From contig NZ_JBLBVM010000054.1 of the NCBI RefSeq assembly GCF_047250385.1, forward strand, positions 217,556 to 281,555: DNA of 64,000 nucleotides, read 5' to 3'. This document shows positions 16,677 through 25,338 of this stretch, in pieces. The number at the start of each line of letters is the position of its first letter. Within the stretch, counting starts at the first letter, position 1. The stretch is from Glaciecola sp047250385 (GTDB lineage: Bacteria > Pseudomonadota > Gammaproteobacteria > Enterobacterales > Alteromonadaceae). The notes beneath the pieces are model-generated. The model was not told the DNA's origin. It saw only the letters and a list, made by a program, of their open reading frames with translations, and ran no database searches. A program made the translations under genes and the position numbers.

Positions 16677-17540
16677 TTAGTTTGTTAAAAACGTTTTCAC
16701 AACATCCTTGTAATTACGACTGACTTTTATTTTGTCGTATTCGCCCATCATCAAGAAAAACTCACCCTTTGTATGAGGAATAACTTTGTCTATAAAATTG
16801 AGGTTTACGATGGTTGAGCGATGCACTCGCTTGAACACATCCTCATCTAAATATTCTAGCATTTCCTTTAATGTACAACGTTTAACATGCGTCTCACCCA
16901 AAGCATGCACACAAACATAGTCACCCGCAGCATCAATCCACTCAATATCATGTTGCTTTAGCAAATGAATTTCGTCTCGTTCTTTAATAACAATCTTTCT
17001 GTTTTTTAATTGTAGGTCTTCTTCTTGACCCGCGTTTGTATTCTCTGTTGAATCGTCATCCTGCGGATATGAATCATTCGCCTGCCAAGTAACTGTTTTA
17101 TTCTGCTTCTTATCCATTTGCGCGATAGCTTCAATGACGTCACTTTTATTGTTTGATGTTTCATTTGTCATGACTTGCATGCGCTGAGCTGCTCGACCGA
17201 TGGCACGTTCAATACGCACATCATCAATGGGTTTTAGTACATAATCCACGGCATTTGCATCAAAAGCCTCAAGCGCATATTGCTCATAAGCAGTAGCAAA
17301 GATAATAAGAGGCATCGCGTCATTTTGTAGGTTCTTGACCACCTCCAGCCCTGTTATTCCTGGCATTTGAATGTCTAAAAAAAGTAAATCAGGTTTTAAT
17401 TCTATTACAGCTTCAATAGCCTCACGACCATTTGAACACTGTGCAATAATGTCAATATTTGGTAGTTTGTTTAACTTGGCCGCTAGCAACTTCAATGCTA
17501 AAGGCTCGTCGTCTACAATTATCGTTTTTATTTTAGTCAT
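16677..17540 (-). CDS. LytTR-type response regulator
   Basis: A protein of 287 residues. The receiver domain (1-125) has the acidic pair VDDEP, phospho-acceptor Asp56 in LLFLDIQMPG, and LKPID with the conserved Lys. After a long polar linker (about 130-180) comes a LytTR DNA-binding domain (about 185-285: RDEIHLLKQHDIEWIDAAGD, VHRSTIVNLNFID, MMGEYDKIKVSRNY). Such regulators bind direct repeats as dimers and act on nearby genes. It follows the matching histidine kinase by 84 bp. Possible targets are the HprK-like cassette downstream or the glucan locus upstream, but no site is proven. Confidence 0.93.
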   Translation of the reverse strand: MTKIKTIIVDDEPLALKLLAAKLNKLPNIDIIAQCSNGREAIEAVIELKPDLLFLDIQMPGITGLEVVKNLQNDAMPLIIFATAYEQYALEAFDANAVDYVLKPIDDVRIERAIGRAAQRMQVMTNETSNNKSDVIEAIAQMDKKQNKTVTWQANDSYPQDDDSTENTNAGQEEDLQLKNRKIVIKERDEIHLLKQHDIEWIDAAGDYVCVHALGETHVKRCTLKEMLEYLDEDVFKRVHRSTIVNLNFIDKVIPHTKGEFFLMMGEYDKIKVSRNYKDVVKTFLTN

Positions 17541-17624
17541 ATGTTTTTTTATCTTACTTCCGTTCAGTCATGTAAGCGCTCAATATAGACTTACTATCAA
17601 GTTTTTAACCAGCCTCTTTTCACT

Positions 17625-18758
17625 TTAAGCTGACAACTCGAATGGCATATTGATGCGGCTAATTCGCCCACCTTCAATCCCTTTCATCGCATTGAATTGG
17701 TAATCATTTTCGTATAGTACGGCTAACCTTTGCTCTATGTTTACTAAACCAACCCCAGTGCTACTATCTTGCTTAGACACTTTTTCTTTTCGTTTATTTT
17801 CAGCGCCCGTATCTGAAATTTCGATAATGAGCCGCTTATGCTTGATTTTCGCGCGCAGGCTGATGGTGCCACCAGCCTCACTTTTTGAAATAGCGTGCTT
17901 CATAGAATTTTCAATAATTGGCTGTAAAAGCAGACTCGGAACTAACGCTTCTTTAGCATCGTCATCCACCATAAAATCGAGGTTTAATCGATCCGCAAAT
18001 CTGGTTTTCTCAATTTCTAGATACAAGTTTAAAGCTGCAATTTCATCGGCTAAGGTCACTTTTGTATCGGGGTCATTGTCTAGGGAATGGCGTAAAAACT
18101 GACTCAATTGCACAGTCATCGTTTGCGCTTTCTCAGATTCTTCAATTTCAATGAGTGAATTAATAGCGTTGAGAGTGTTGCATAGAAAATGCGGATTAAG
18201 TTGGTATCGAAGCATTTTTAATTTCGCATCTCGTGCCACACTTTGTGCCTCAATGCGTTTGATATGTTCTTTTCGTGTAGCAGCTTCTGCAACTAGCATG
18301 GTTTCGTGTTCCGATTGAAGTAGCTCATAATAGCGAATACCGTGAAACAAGCCGGTCCAACACAAAAAGATAAAGATACTTGCGAAATACCAACCGCCAA
18401 ACTCGTCCCACAATTCGCCTGCTGGGGTAAGCCATGACAAGGCTTGCATGCGAAAAATAGTCCACACAAAGGCGACAAAGAAAACCATTAGCATGCCGAT
18501 GGTTAATCGATAAGTTATCGATTTTTCCCATATCCTATCAAAAGTGCGATATAGCAAAATTGAAAACAGCAGGCCCAATAATCCTTGCAACACGGTATGA
18601 GTGATATTTCCAAACGTAAACTCGTTATACCAAAGAGTTAAGGTAATGAAACTAACGACGCTAACAAACAACCAAAAGCTCGCCTGCCAGAACCAAAAGC
18701 GATGGGACGCATCGTGCTTGATCGCCGTTTTTATTGACTGGTTGAAAGTCCTGATCAT
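17625..18758 (-). CDS. LytS/YehU-type sensor histidine kinase
   Basis: A protein of 377 residues with an N-terminal sensor of four membrane helices (about 22-42, 50-70, 83-105, 118-140). The phospho-acceptor His190 lies in YQLNPHFLCNTLNAIN, the signature of the His_kinase family paired with LytTR regulators. The ATPase part has VPSLLLQPIIENSMKHA (N-box), IEISDTGA (G1) and STGVGLVNIEQRL (G2). It senses an unknown signal at the membrane and passes phosphate to the response regulator located directly downstream. The 282-bp gap before the divergent GH3 gene contains the promoters of both directions. Confidence 0.93.
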   Translation of the reverse strand: MIRTFNQSIKTAIKHDASHRFWFWQASFWLFVSVVSFITLTLWYNEFTFGNITHTVLQGLLGLLFSILLYRTFDRIWEKSITYRLTIGMLMVFFVAFVWTIFRMQALSWLTPAGELWDEFGGWYFASIFIFLCWTGLFHGIRYYELLQSEHETMLVAEAATRKEHIKRIEAQSVARDAKLKMLRYQLNPHFLCNTLNAINSLIEIEESEKAQTMTVQLSQFLRHSLDNDPDTKVTLADEIAALNLYLEIEKTRFADRLNLDFMVDDDAKEALVPSLLLQPIIENSMKHAISKSEAGGTISLRAKIKHKRLIIEISDTGAENKRKEKVSKQDSSTGVGLVNIEQRLAVLYENDYQFNAMKGIEGGRISRINMPFELSA

Positions 18759-18916
18759 GCCCTAACTAATTTACTTAATATTAACATTTGTCTAGTTTAC
18801 ACATCCTATCTATTCATATCTATGTATATGCTGATTTAAGAGTTAATAGACGTAAAAACTCTAGAATCAAAAATAGAGTTATTTGCGATGTTGAGGAGGA
18901 AAGCTACCTCAAAAAT

Positions 18917-18935
18917 AGTCCGTTTTACCTTATTT
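18917..18935 (+). promoter_or_regulatory. Candidate shared glucan-regulon site upstream of GH3
   Basis: AGTCCGTTTTACCTTATTT ends 105 bp before the GH3 start. The same 19 bp with one change (AGTCCGTTTTAACTTATTT) lie in the same relative orientation upstream of the phosphorylase gene (complement of 28980-28998). The identity in two non-coding regions suggests a common regulator. Confidence 0.45.
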
Positions 18936-19040
18936 CACTGGACGCTAACAATTCCAACGCTAATGTAGTCAGTCGTCAAAAGCACAGCCATGCAAAGTCG
19001 AATTTGGCATGTCGAGACAACATAAAATAAGAGTACGAGT

Positions 19041-21245
19041 ATGACAACCAGCCCGATAGAAACAAAAGCAATGCAACTGTTAAGCAAAATGACCTTAGAT
19101 GAAAAGCTTGGTCAATTATCTCAAACCTGCGGAGCTGGCGGACATATACCGCAATATCTTGTTGAAGGAATACAAAAAGGCCGAGTCAGTTCTGTCATTA
19201 ACGAAGTAGACCTTGCAACAGTTAACGAACTTCAAAGGATCGCCAAAGAGGAAAGTCGCTTAGGCATTCCATTGCTCATTGGGCGTGATGTTATTCATGG
19301 ATTTAAAACGATTTTCCCCATTCCATTGGGGCAAGCAGCAGCTTGGTCGCCAGAGCTGGTAGAGAAAGGGGCACGAATTGCAGCCCTCGAATCTGCTAGA
19401 GCTGGCGTAAATTGGACCTTCGCGCCAATGATAGATATTGCTCGCGATCCTCGCTGGGGACGCATAGCAGAAAGCCTCGGCGAAGATCCTTTCCTATGTT
19501 CGCAGCTTGGCGTAGCGATGGTAAAAGGATTTCAATCTGATGATTTATCAACAAACGGCGCTATTGCCGCTTGTGCAAAGCATTTCGTGGGTTATGGCGC
19601 GAGTGAAAGTGGCCGTGACTACAACACTACCAACATACCTGAAAATGAACTTAGAAATGTGCACTTACAGCCCTTCTATTTCGCTGCAAAAAGTGGTGTC
19701 GCCTCGTTTATGTCGTCGTTTAGCGACTTGAATGGCGTGCCTGCCAGTGGCAATCAATGGTTGTTAAAGCAAATACTGCGCGACGAATGGCAATATAAAG
19801 GTCTGGTTGTTAGCGATTGGGAATCGATTAAGGAATTAAAAGTTCACGGGCTGTCAGCAAGTGACAAAGACTCCGCTCGTTTAGCCGCAAAAGCAGGTAT
19901 TGATATAGAGATGCAAAGCACCTGTTACATCGATAATATGAAGGCTCTGATTGATGAGAGTAAAATTCAAGAATCCGAAATTGACAGTTTGGTATTGAAC
20001 GTACTTCAGACCAAGTTCGCCTTGGGTTTGTTCGATCAGGCTTATACTGATCTATCAACGTTACCTGCCTACCTAAACCATGAACATTTAAGCGCTGCAA
20101 AAGAAGCTGCGCAAAAAAGTTGTGTCCTTTTACAAAATCAAAGCAGAAATGGAGCTTCGCCAATATTACCTTTGAATAAAAATGACACTAAGCGTATAGC
20201 CGTAATCGGGCCCTTAGCAAACGATGGATATGAACAATTAGGCACTTGGGTTTTTGATGGCGAGGAACAGCACAGCATAAGCTGCTTAAGTGGCTTGAAA
20301 GAAATTGTAAATGAAGGTACTGAGATAAAATTTGAACCTGTTTTTGCAAGCTCAAGAGATAAAGACACTCAACAGTTTGAGAAAGCGCTATCCATAACGG
20401 AACAAGCTGACGTTGCGATCCTATTTTTAGGCGAAGAATCGATTTTGTCGGGTGAAGCACACTGCCGTTCGAATATCGATTTGCCCGGCGCACAGAATGA
20501 GTTAATTGAGTATTTGTCGCAATCTAGTACCCCAATCGTGTTAGTCATTCTTGCGGGGCGACCATTGACTATTCAACCCATAGTGAACAAAATCGATAGT
20601 ATTTTATATGCTTGGCATCCCGGCACGATGGGCGGCATAGCCATTGCCGAAATATTATTTGGCGACGCTTGTCCTTCAGGCAAACTACCCGTTACTTTTC
20701 CACGAGTTGTTGGTCAAGTGCCTATTTATTACGCGCAGAAAAATAGTGGTCGGCCTGCTGCTGAATGGAGCTATGTGCATATTGACGACGTGCCTCAGCG
20801 TGCACCGCAAACATCCTTAGGAATGGCTGCAACTCACCTAGACACACATTTCACACCTTTGTACTCTTTTGGCTTTGGTTTGTCCTATGCTGAGTTTGCA
20901 TATCATGATGTAAATATTAGCGACAATAAAATTGTCATTGGTGAATCGTTCTCGGTTACCTTAAAAGTGGAAAACAAGAGTGAGATTGACGCAGATGAAA
21001 TTGTGCAACTCTATATTCGCGATTTGGTCGGCTCAGTAACGCGGCCCGTCAAGGAACTCAAAGGGTTTCAACGAGTTTATGTGAAAGCTAAGTCTATCGT
21101 AAACGTTAATTTTGAGTTGCATACCGATGATCTGGCTTTTTACGATATAAACAACAAGTTGAATGTTGAAGCAGGTGACTTTTTGTTAGGAGTTGGAAAG
21201 GATAGTTCGCTTGAGTTGAATGTGGCTTTTGAGCTAATAAATTGA
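19041..21245 (+). CDS. Cytoplasmic GH3 beta-glucosidase
   Basis: A protein of 734 residues without signal peptide, so likely cytoplasmic. The GH3 N-terminal barrel shows MTLDEKLGQLSQ, GIPLLIGRDVIHGFKTIFPIP, WTFAPMIDIARDPRWGRIAE, CAKHFVGYG and the nucleophile Asp259 in VVSDWESI. A second alpha/beta domain follows (KRIAVIGPLAND, ILFLGEESILSGEAHCR) and a C-terminal fibronectin-III-like domain (FSVTLKVENKSEIDADEIVQLY). It resembles BglX-type beta-glucosidases, which release glucose from short beta-glucans. Placed at the head of a laminarin locus, it probably hydrolyses oligo-beta-1,3-glucosides made by the GH17 enzymes. A strong start context and a conserved upstream site support the choice of ATG. 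Confidence 0.93.
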   Translation: MTTSPIETKAMQLLSKMTLDEKLGQLSQTCGAGGHIPQYLVEGIQKGRVSSVINEVDLATVNELQRIAKEESRLGIPLLIGRDVIHGFKTIFPIPLGQAAAWSPELVEKGARIAALESARAGVNWTFAPMIDIARDPRWGRIAESLGEDPFLCSQLGVAMVKGFQSDDLSTNGAIAACAKHFVGYGASESGRDYNTTNIPENELRNVHLQPFYFAAKSGVASFMSSFSDLNGVPASGNQWLLKQILRDEWQYKGLVVSDWESIKELKVHGLSASDKDSARLAAKAGIDIEMQSTCYIDNMKALIDESKIQESEIDSLVLNVLQTKFALGLFDQAYTDLSTLPAYLNHEHLSAAKEAAQKSCVLLQNQSRNGASPILPLNKNDTKRIAVIGPLANDGYEQLGTWVFDGEEQHSISCLSGLKEIVNEGTEIKFEPVFASSRDKDTQQFEKALSITEQADVAILFLGEESILSGEAHCRSNIDLPGAQNELIEYLSQSSTPIVLVILAGRPLTIQPIVNKIDSILYAWHPGTMGGIAIAEILFGDACPSGKLPVTFPRVVGQVPIYYAQKNSGRPAAEWSYVHIDDVPQRAPQTSLGMAATHLDTHFTPLYSFGFGLSYAEFAYHDVNISDNKIVIGESFSVTLKVENKSEIDADEIVQLYIRDLVGSVTRPVKELKGFQRVYVKAKSIVNVNFELHTDDLAFYDINNKLNVEAGDFLLGVGKDSSLELNVAFELIN

Positions 21246-21249
21246 ACTG

Positions 21250-21266
21250 AAGTATTTTTAATACTT
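21250..21266 (+). terminator. AT-rich hairpin just after GH3
   Basis: AAGTATT, TTT loop, AATACTT follows the GH3 stop by 5 bp. The stem is all but GC-free, so it would terminate poorly. Confidence 0.25.
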
Positions 21267-21458
21267 AGCTTTACAGTCATCGCTATTTTTGGAGTAAAAA
21301 TCGTCAACTTTCTTTACAAAAAATTAACAAGATGACTGCGTAGGTGACTATTCCCCTGATTTTGTTGTAGTTTATTTTAGGTCTACATTTTGCATATTAC
21401 CTCTGATGTACAAGATTAGAAATAAAATTTAAAAGATCGCTTTAGAAGGAATTAGGAA

Positions 21459-22115
21459 ATGAAATTTTTGAAATTATCGGTTTTTCTCTGCGTAGCTTTG
21501 TTGCTCAACCCAGTGCAGGTTATGGCAACGATTATTACGTTTGATGATATTGACCCTGTATTTGTAGTACCAGAAGACTATGGAAGTAACATCTCTGTGG
21601 CAACTGGTTCGTTTCTGGAAGGGAACGGTTTTACGCCAAATGTCGCTGTTAGCTATTTGCGGGATAGTACAGCGCAAAATTTTTCTGTTTGGGATGGATA
21701 CAGCACACTAGATAACGCTTTGGGTCACAATAGTTTTGCAGTTCCAGGAGAAATGATTCTTACTCCCGACGCCGGATTTGTCGTGCGACTAAATGAATTT
21801 GATTTTGCTGCTTGGTCAGGTGAATATAACGCGAGGATTACCATATTTAGTGGTCCATCAAATATTTTATTCGACTCTGGGAATTTCATTTTAAATGAAA
21901 ACCAAGGTGTTCAAAATTACACTTTCTCAACGCCTTTAGAGTCTACGAATACAATTCGGATTAGATTTGAAAATTTTGGCGATTTAGCAATTGATAATAT
22001 AAATTTTGATCAAAGAAGAGTTGCCGTTCCGGAACCAAGTTCTTTGGCGCTTTTGGCACTAGGCTTTTTGACCTTCAGAAGACTTAAAAGCAAGCGTGGT
22101 TCAAAAGGAAGTTAA
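21459..22115 (+). CDS. PEP-CTERM sorted exported protein
   Basis: A protein of 218 residues with an N-terminal signal peptide (MKFLKLSVFLCVALLLNPVQVMA) and a C-terminal sorting signal: VPEPSSLALLALGFLTF, then a basic tail RRLKSKRG. The body (ITFDDIDPVFVVPEDYG, FDFAAWSGEYNARI, IRFENFGDLAIDNINF) looks like a beta-sandwich of the kind common in PEP-CTERM proteins. Such signals are recognised by an exosortase, which is not encoded in this window. A 213-bp leader separates it from GH3; a bidirectional terminator follows. A link to glucan use rests only on position. Confidence 0.85.
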   Translation: MKFLKLSVFLCVALLLNPVQVMATIITFDDIDPVFVVPEDYGSNISVATGSFLEGNGFTPNVAVSYLRDSTAQNFSVWDGYSTLDNALGHNSFAVPGEMILTPDAGFVVRLNEFDFAAWSGEYNARITIFSGPSNILFDSGNFILNENQGVQNYTFSTPLESTNTIRIRFENFGDLAIDNINFDQRRVAVPEPSSLALLALGFLTFRRLKSKRGSKGS

Positions 22116-22233
22116 GCCATTTTGTAACTTATTGGATTAGGCGGTATTAAGTTATAAAGTTCAGTCGCTTAACAATTCTGTTTTCAGATTTTTTGACTTC
22201 CTTGTATAACGAAAGCCTAGCTTTCGACCTCAT

Positions 22234-22269
22234 AAAAAAAGCACAACCGGTTTCCCTGTTGTGCTTTTT
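22234..22269. terminator. Bidirectional terminator between convergent genes
   Basis: AAAAAAGCACAAC and GTTGTGCTTTTT form a stem around a 10-nt loop, flanked by A-run and T-run on both sides. It serves the PEP-CTERM gene (plus) and the binding lipoprotein gene (minus). Confidence 0.85.
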
Positions 22270-22305
22270 ATTGTCAATGCTTAGTTACTTAGTTTAACGC
22301 GTCTC

Positions 22306-24825
22306 TTAGTTCGCACTAAAAGTAATGTTATCAAAGTAATTCACCGTTTCGGCATCTCTAGCGTTAAAGTCTGGGAAAACAATCACATTGGTAATGTTAA
22401 CTGTTTCCGCTGTTCCAATATAGCTTGAGAAATCGAATGTTAACTCTTCCCATTGGTTGATTTGCGTGTTGGCCACTTTCAACTCTGGTTGCGCTGCTGC
22501 ACCAACGGAGAACTTGATACCGACATCACTAATGACCGATTTCCACACCATAATTCTCACAATTTTGTTGCTTGAATCTAATGTAAAAGTAGGGCCTGAA
22601 CTCGTTTCTGTGCCAGCAAAAGGTTGACCATCCACTCGAGCAGTAAATTTAGCTACGGTTGCTGAATCATTGACACCGGAAGAATCTGGATTAGCAATAA
22701 TTTCTAATGCTGGATTATCACCATTTTCAAAAACGGCCCACACATAACCAGCGTTACCAGCACCACCCTCTTCAAAATCAATATTCAGCTGTGTATTTAC
22801 AGGCGTTTCTACTGCTCCCGTCGATAACACTTTAAAATTGTCGATGCGGAATATAGCACCGTCACCTGGGCCAAACGCTGGGAAAACCATAAACAAATCG
22901 ATAAGGTTTACGTCTAAACCAGCATCTGCCAAATCAGAGATATTGAAAGTATATGTCTGCCATGTATCAAGCACTGGTGCCGCATGTCCTTCTTGGCTGC
23001 TGGACAAATTCACTTCTGCAAATGTCGCTGCTGCGTTGCTTTCAACTTTTAATAACCAGTTAGTTGGTCCTGCGGTCGCTTGTTGAACCAGTTTCAAATC
23101 GAAAGTAATTACACCTTCATCTGCAATAGCTGAAGCATTGAAGGGTTGGCCATCAACTGCACCATCAGCATCGCGGGCAGTGTAACCAACAACTGTGCCA
23201 CCAATAATGGTAAATTCGGTGACTTGGTCATGCTCTGCATCGTCAGTTTCAATCGTAATCGTTGAACCACCACAGCAGTCCCAAGGTGCCCATGCAGGTA
23301 CGATGGCATTTTCAAAGATAACAAGATCAGAATCTGCTGGCGGTGGTGGCTCTACTGTATTAGCCCCATCTGGAAACACTTTTACATTGTCGATTCTAAA
23401 AATAGCACCATCACCCGGACCAAAGGCAGGGAAAACCATCACCAGGTCGATGGCGCTTACGTCTAAACCAGCTGTCGCAAGATCGGCAATATTAAATGTA
23501 TAAGTCAACCATGTATCAAGCACAGGTGCTTCATGCCCTTCTTGGCTAGAAGATAAGCTAACTTCACCATTCGTTGCAGCACCATCACTTTCTACTTTCA
23601 ACAACCAATCAACTTGACCACCAGTAGGCAGTTGAGTCATTTTCAACTCAAAAGATAATGTTCCGTCAGCAGCAATAGCTGATGCATCAAATGGCATGCC
23701 ACCTACTGCGCCATCAGCCTCTCGTGCTGTAAAGCCAACAACCGTTCCGCCATTAATAACAAACTCAGTGACTTGATCATGCTCAGCATCATCTGTTTCA
23801 ATTGTTGGTGTTGTTCCACCACAACAATCCCATGCAGCCCACGCTGGCAATGCGGTATTTTCAAAAATAGTGAGTACAGGGGCAGATGCTTCAGTAACCA
23901 CAATCGTGAACGCATCAGAAACTGAGTCAGTACCATCTGACACTGACAGTTCAACTGGATAGCTATCTGCTGCATCAGGAGTACCACTTAGAATACCCGT
24001 TGAGGTGTCAAAAGCGCCCCAAGTTGGCAAAGTAACTGAAGAGTAAGTTAGGTCATCACCATCTTCGTCAGTCGCCGTTAAGGTATAGGTATAAGATGTT
24101 CCCACCGTCGCCATCGTAATCGCATTACTGGTAATTACTGGCGCATTGTTTTCTGATACGACTGCTGCAACTGTAATCGTAAAGTTTTGACTAACAGAGT
24201 CTTCACCATCTGACACACTTAGCTCAACATCGTGATCGCCAACATCTGCTGTTGCAGGAGTACCGCTTAAAACACCAGTGCTCGCTACGAATGTCAACCA
24301 ATCTGGTGAAGTCGTGGCTGACATCGTGAGAGTGTCACCGTCTTCATCTGTTGCGGTTAATGTATAAGAGTACTCGCTACCTTCAGTCGCTGCAGTTGGC
24401 GCCACTGAAGTAATTAGCGGTGCAACATTAGGAATTGCTGTCACTTCAACGGTGAATGATTGTGTTTGTGTATCGGTACCGTCTGACACGGTTAGAGTCA
24501 CAGCATGATCACCGACATCATCTTCACTTGGCGTTCCACTCAGCACGCCGGTACTTGCCTCAAACGATAACCAAGCTGGTAGGCTAGTCGCCGCTAAAGT
24601 AAGTGTATCGCCGTCGGCATCCGTGGCTGCAAGTGTATAGGAGTAATCTTGCCCTTCTTCAACCGTTAGAACCGCAGTACTACTAATAACAGGTGCATTA
24701 TTCGCGGGCGGTGTTTCTGGTGGAGCAGGATCATCATCGTCTGAACCACATGCGCTCATTCCCATTACGAGCCCTACAATGAGTGCTAGTTTTTTTATTC
24801 GGTGTTGCTGTGAATTGTATTTCAT
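22306..24825 (-). CDS. Non-catalytic surface lipoprotein with Ig-like and glucan-binding-type modules
   Basis: A protein of 839 residues. The lipobox GMSAC puts the lipidated Cys at 26. Three Ig/cadherin-like repeats follow (about 42-312), each with DxDGDxLT and WLxFxxxTGVLSGTP, as in putative-Ig families. Two modules (about 317-490 and 501-672) carry AWxxWDCCGGxTxxIETDDAEHDQVTEF, close to the C-terminal ExoP galactose-binding-like domain of marine exo-beta-glucanases and to the four modules of the GH16 protein in this window. A different C-terminal beta-sandwich (about 677-839) ends the protein. There is no catalytic domain, so it is probably a surface laminarin-binding protein, playing the role SusD-like proteins have in Bacteroidetes (inference). 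A weak form of the candidate operator (complement of 24940-24958) is 114 bp upstream. Confidence 0.8.
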   Translation of the reverse strand: MKYNSQQHRIKKLALIVGLVMGMSACGSDDDDPAPPETPPANNAPVISSTAVLTVEEGQDYSYTLAATDADGDTLTLAATSLPAWLSFEASTGVLSGTPSEDDVGDHAVTLTVSDGTDTQTQSFTVEVTAIPNVAPLITSVAPTAATEGSEYSYTLTATDEDGDTLTMSATTSPDWLTFVASTGVLSGTPATADVGDHDVELSVSDGEDSVSQNFTITVAAVVSENNAPVITSNAITMATVGTSYTYTLTATDEDGDDLTYSSVTLPTWGAFDTSTGILSGTPDAADSYPVELSVSDGTDSVSDAFTIVVTEASAPVLTIFENTALPAWAAWDCCGGTTPTIETDDAEHDQVTEFVINGGTVVGFTAREADGAVGGMPFDASAIAADGTLSFELKMTQLPTGGQVDWLLKVESDGAATNGEVSLSSSQEGHEAPVLDTWLTYTFNIADLATAGLDVSAIDLVMVFPAFGPGDGAIFRIDNVKVFPDGANTVEPPPPADSDLVIFENAIVPAWAPWDCCGGSTITIETDDAEHDQVTEFTIIGGTVVGYTARDADGAVDGQPFNASAIADEGVITFDLKLVQQATAGPTNWLLKVESNAAATFAEVNLSSSQEGHAAPVLDTWQTYTFNISDLADAGLDVNLIDLFMVFPAFGPGDGAIFRIDNFKVLSTGAVETPVNTQLNIDFEEGGAGNAGYVWAVFENGDNPALEIIANPDSSGVNDSATVAKFTARVDGQPFAGTETSSGPTFTLDSSNKIVRIMVWKSVISDVGIKFSVGAAAQPELKVANTQINQWEELTFDFSSYIGTAETVNITNVIVFPDFNARDAETVNYFDNITFSAN

Positions 24826-24994
24826 TTTTTTATCCTTGATAAGCGTATCTGACTATTCAATGCGCTCGTTGACTCAACCGTGAGTGTTACATTTGTTTTA
24901 CTTTATATTTACATTTCACCTTATAGATGAAGAAAAAGTGAGCAACTTAAAAGCGACTAAACGAACTTAAAAGAGGTTTAAATGGATAGGCCCG

Positions 24995-25260
24995 CGTCTT
25001 TCATGCGAAGGCAAGAATCTGCTTCATACATCGCACGATGTTTTTAATATTCGATGATGATTTGGGAGATTACTGCCTTCGCAGTAACGACGGGTAGGAT
25101 GAGATCGTGTCTTAGTTGCGAAGGTTAAAATCTGCTTCATTCATCGCAGGATGTTTTTAATTTTCGATGATGTTTTGGGAGATTACTGCCTTCGCAGTAA
25201 CGACGGGTAGGATGAGATCGTGTCTTAGTTGCGAAGGTGAGGATCTGCTTCATACAGCGG
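24995..25260. repeat. 113-bp tandem repeat array built from a palindromic, MITE-like unit
   Basis: Two full copies (25005-25117, 25118-25230) and the first 30 bp of a third lie in tandem in the 513-bp gap between the lipoprotein and phosphorylase genes. Each copy starts TTGCGAAGG and its inner end is GGGAGATTACTGCCTTCGC, roughly the inverse complement, so each can fold into a long hairpin. The same GCGAAGGCAGTAATCTCC core recurs at 63.65-63.87 kb. The rest of the gap contains no gene. Confidence 0.85.
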
Positions 25261-25338
25261 ATGCATTGATGCACCCGCAGCACTATTGTGAAGATTTTAT
25301 TGCTGTATTAAACAATGAATTTTGCGGCTACGTAAAAC

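Noticed and set aside
16505..16723. 72-codon plus-strand frame between the regulator and the HprK-like cassette
   Set aside because: Overlaps the response-regulator gene on the other strand and has no ribosome site.
18788..19030. 80-codon frame upstream of GH3
   Set aside because: No recognisable protein and it spans the conserved 19-bp site, so I treat the gap as regulatory.
24995..25260. 113-bp repeat array considered as a CRISPR
   Set aside because: Repeats are too long, run without unique spacers and no cas gene is near.
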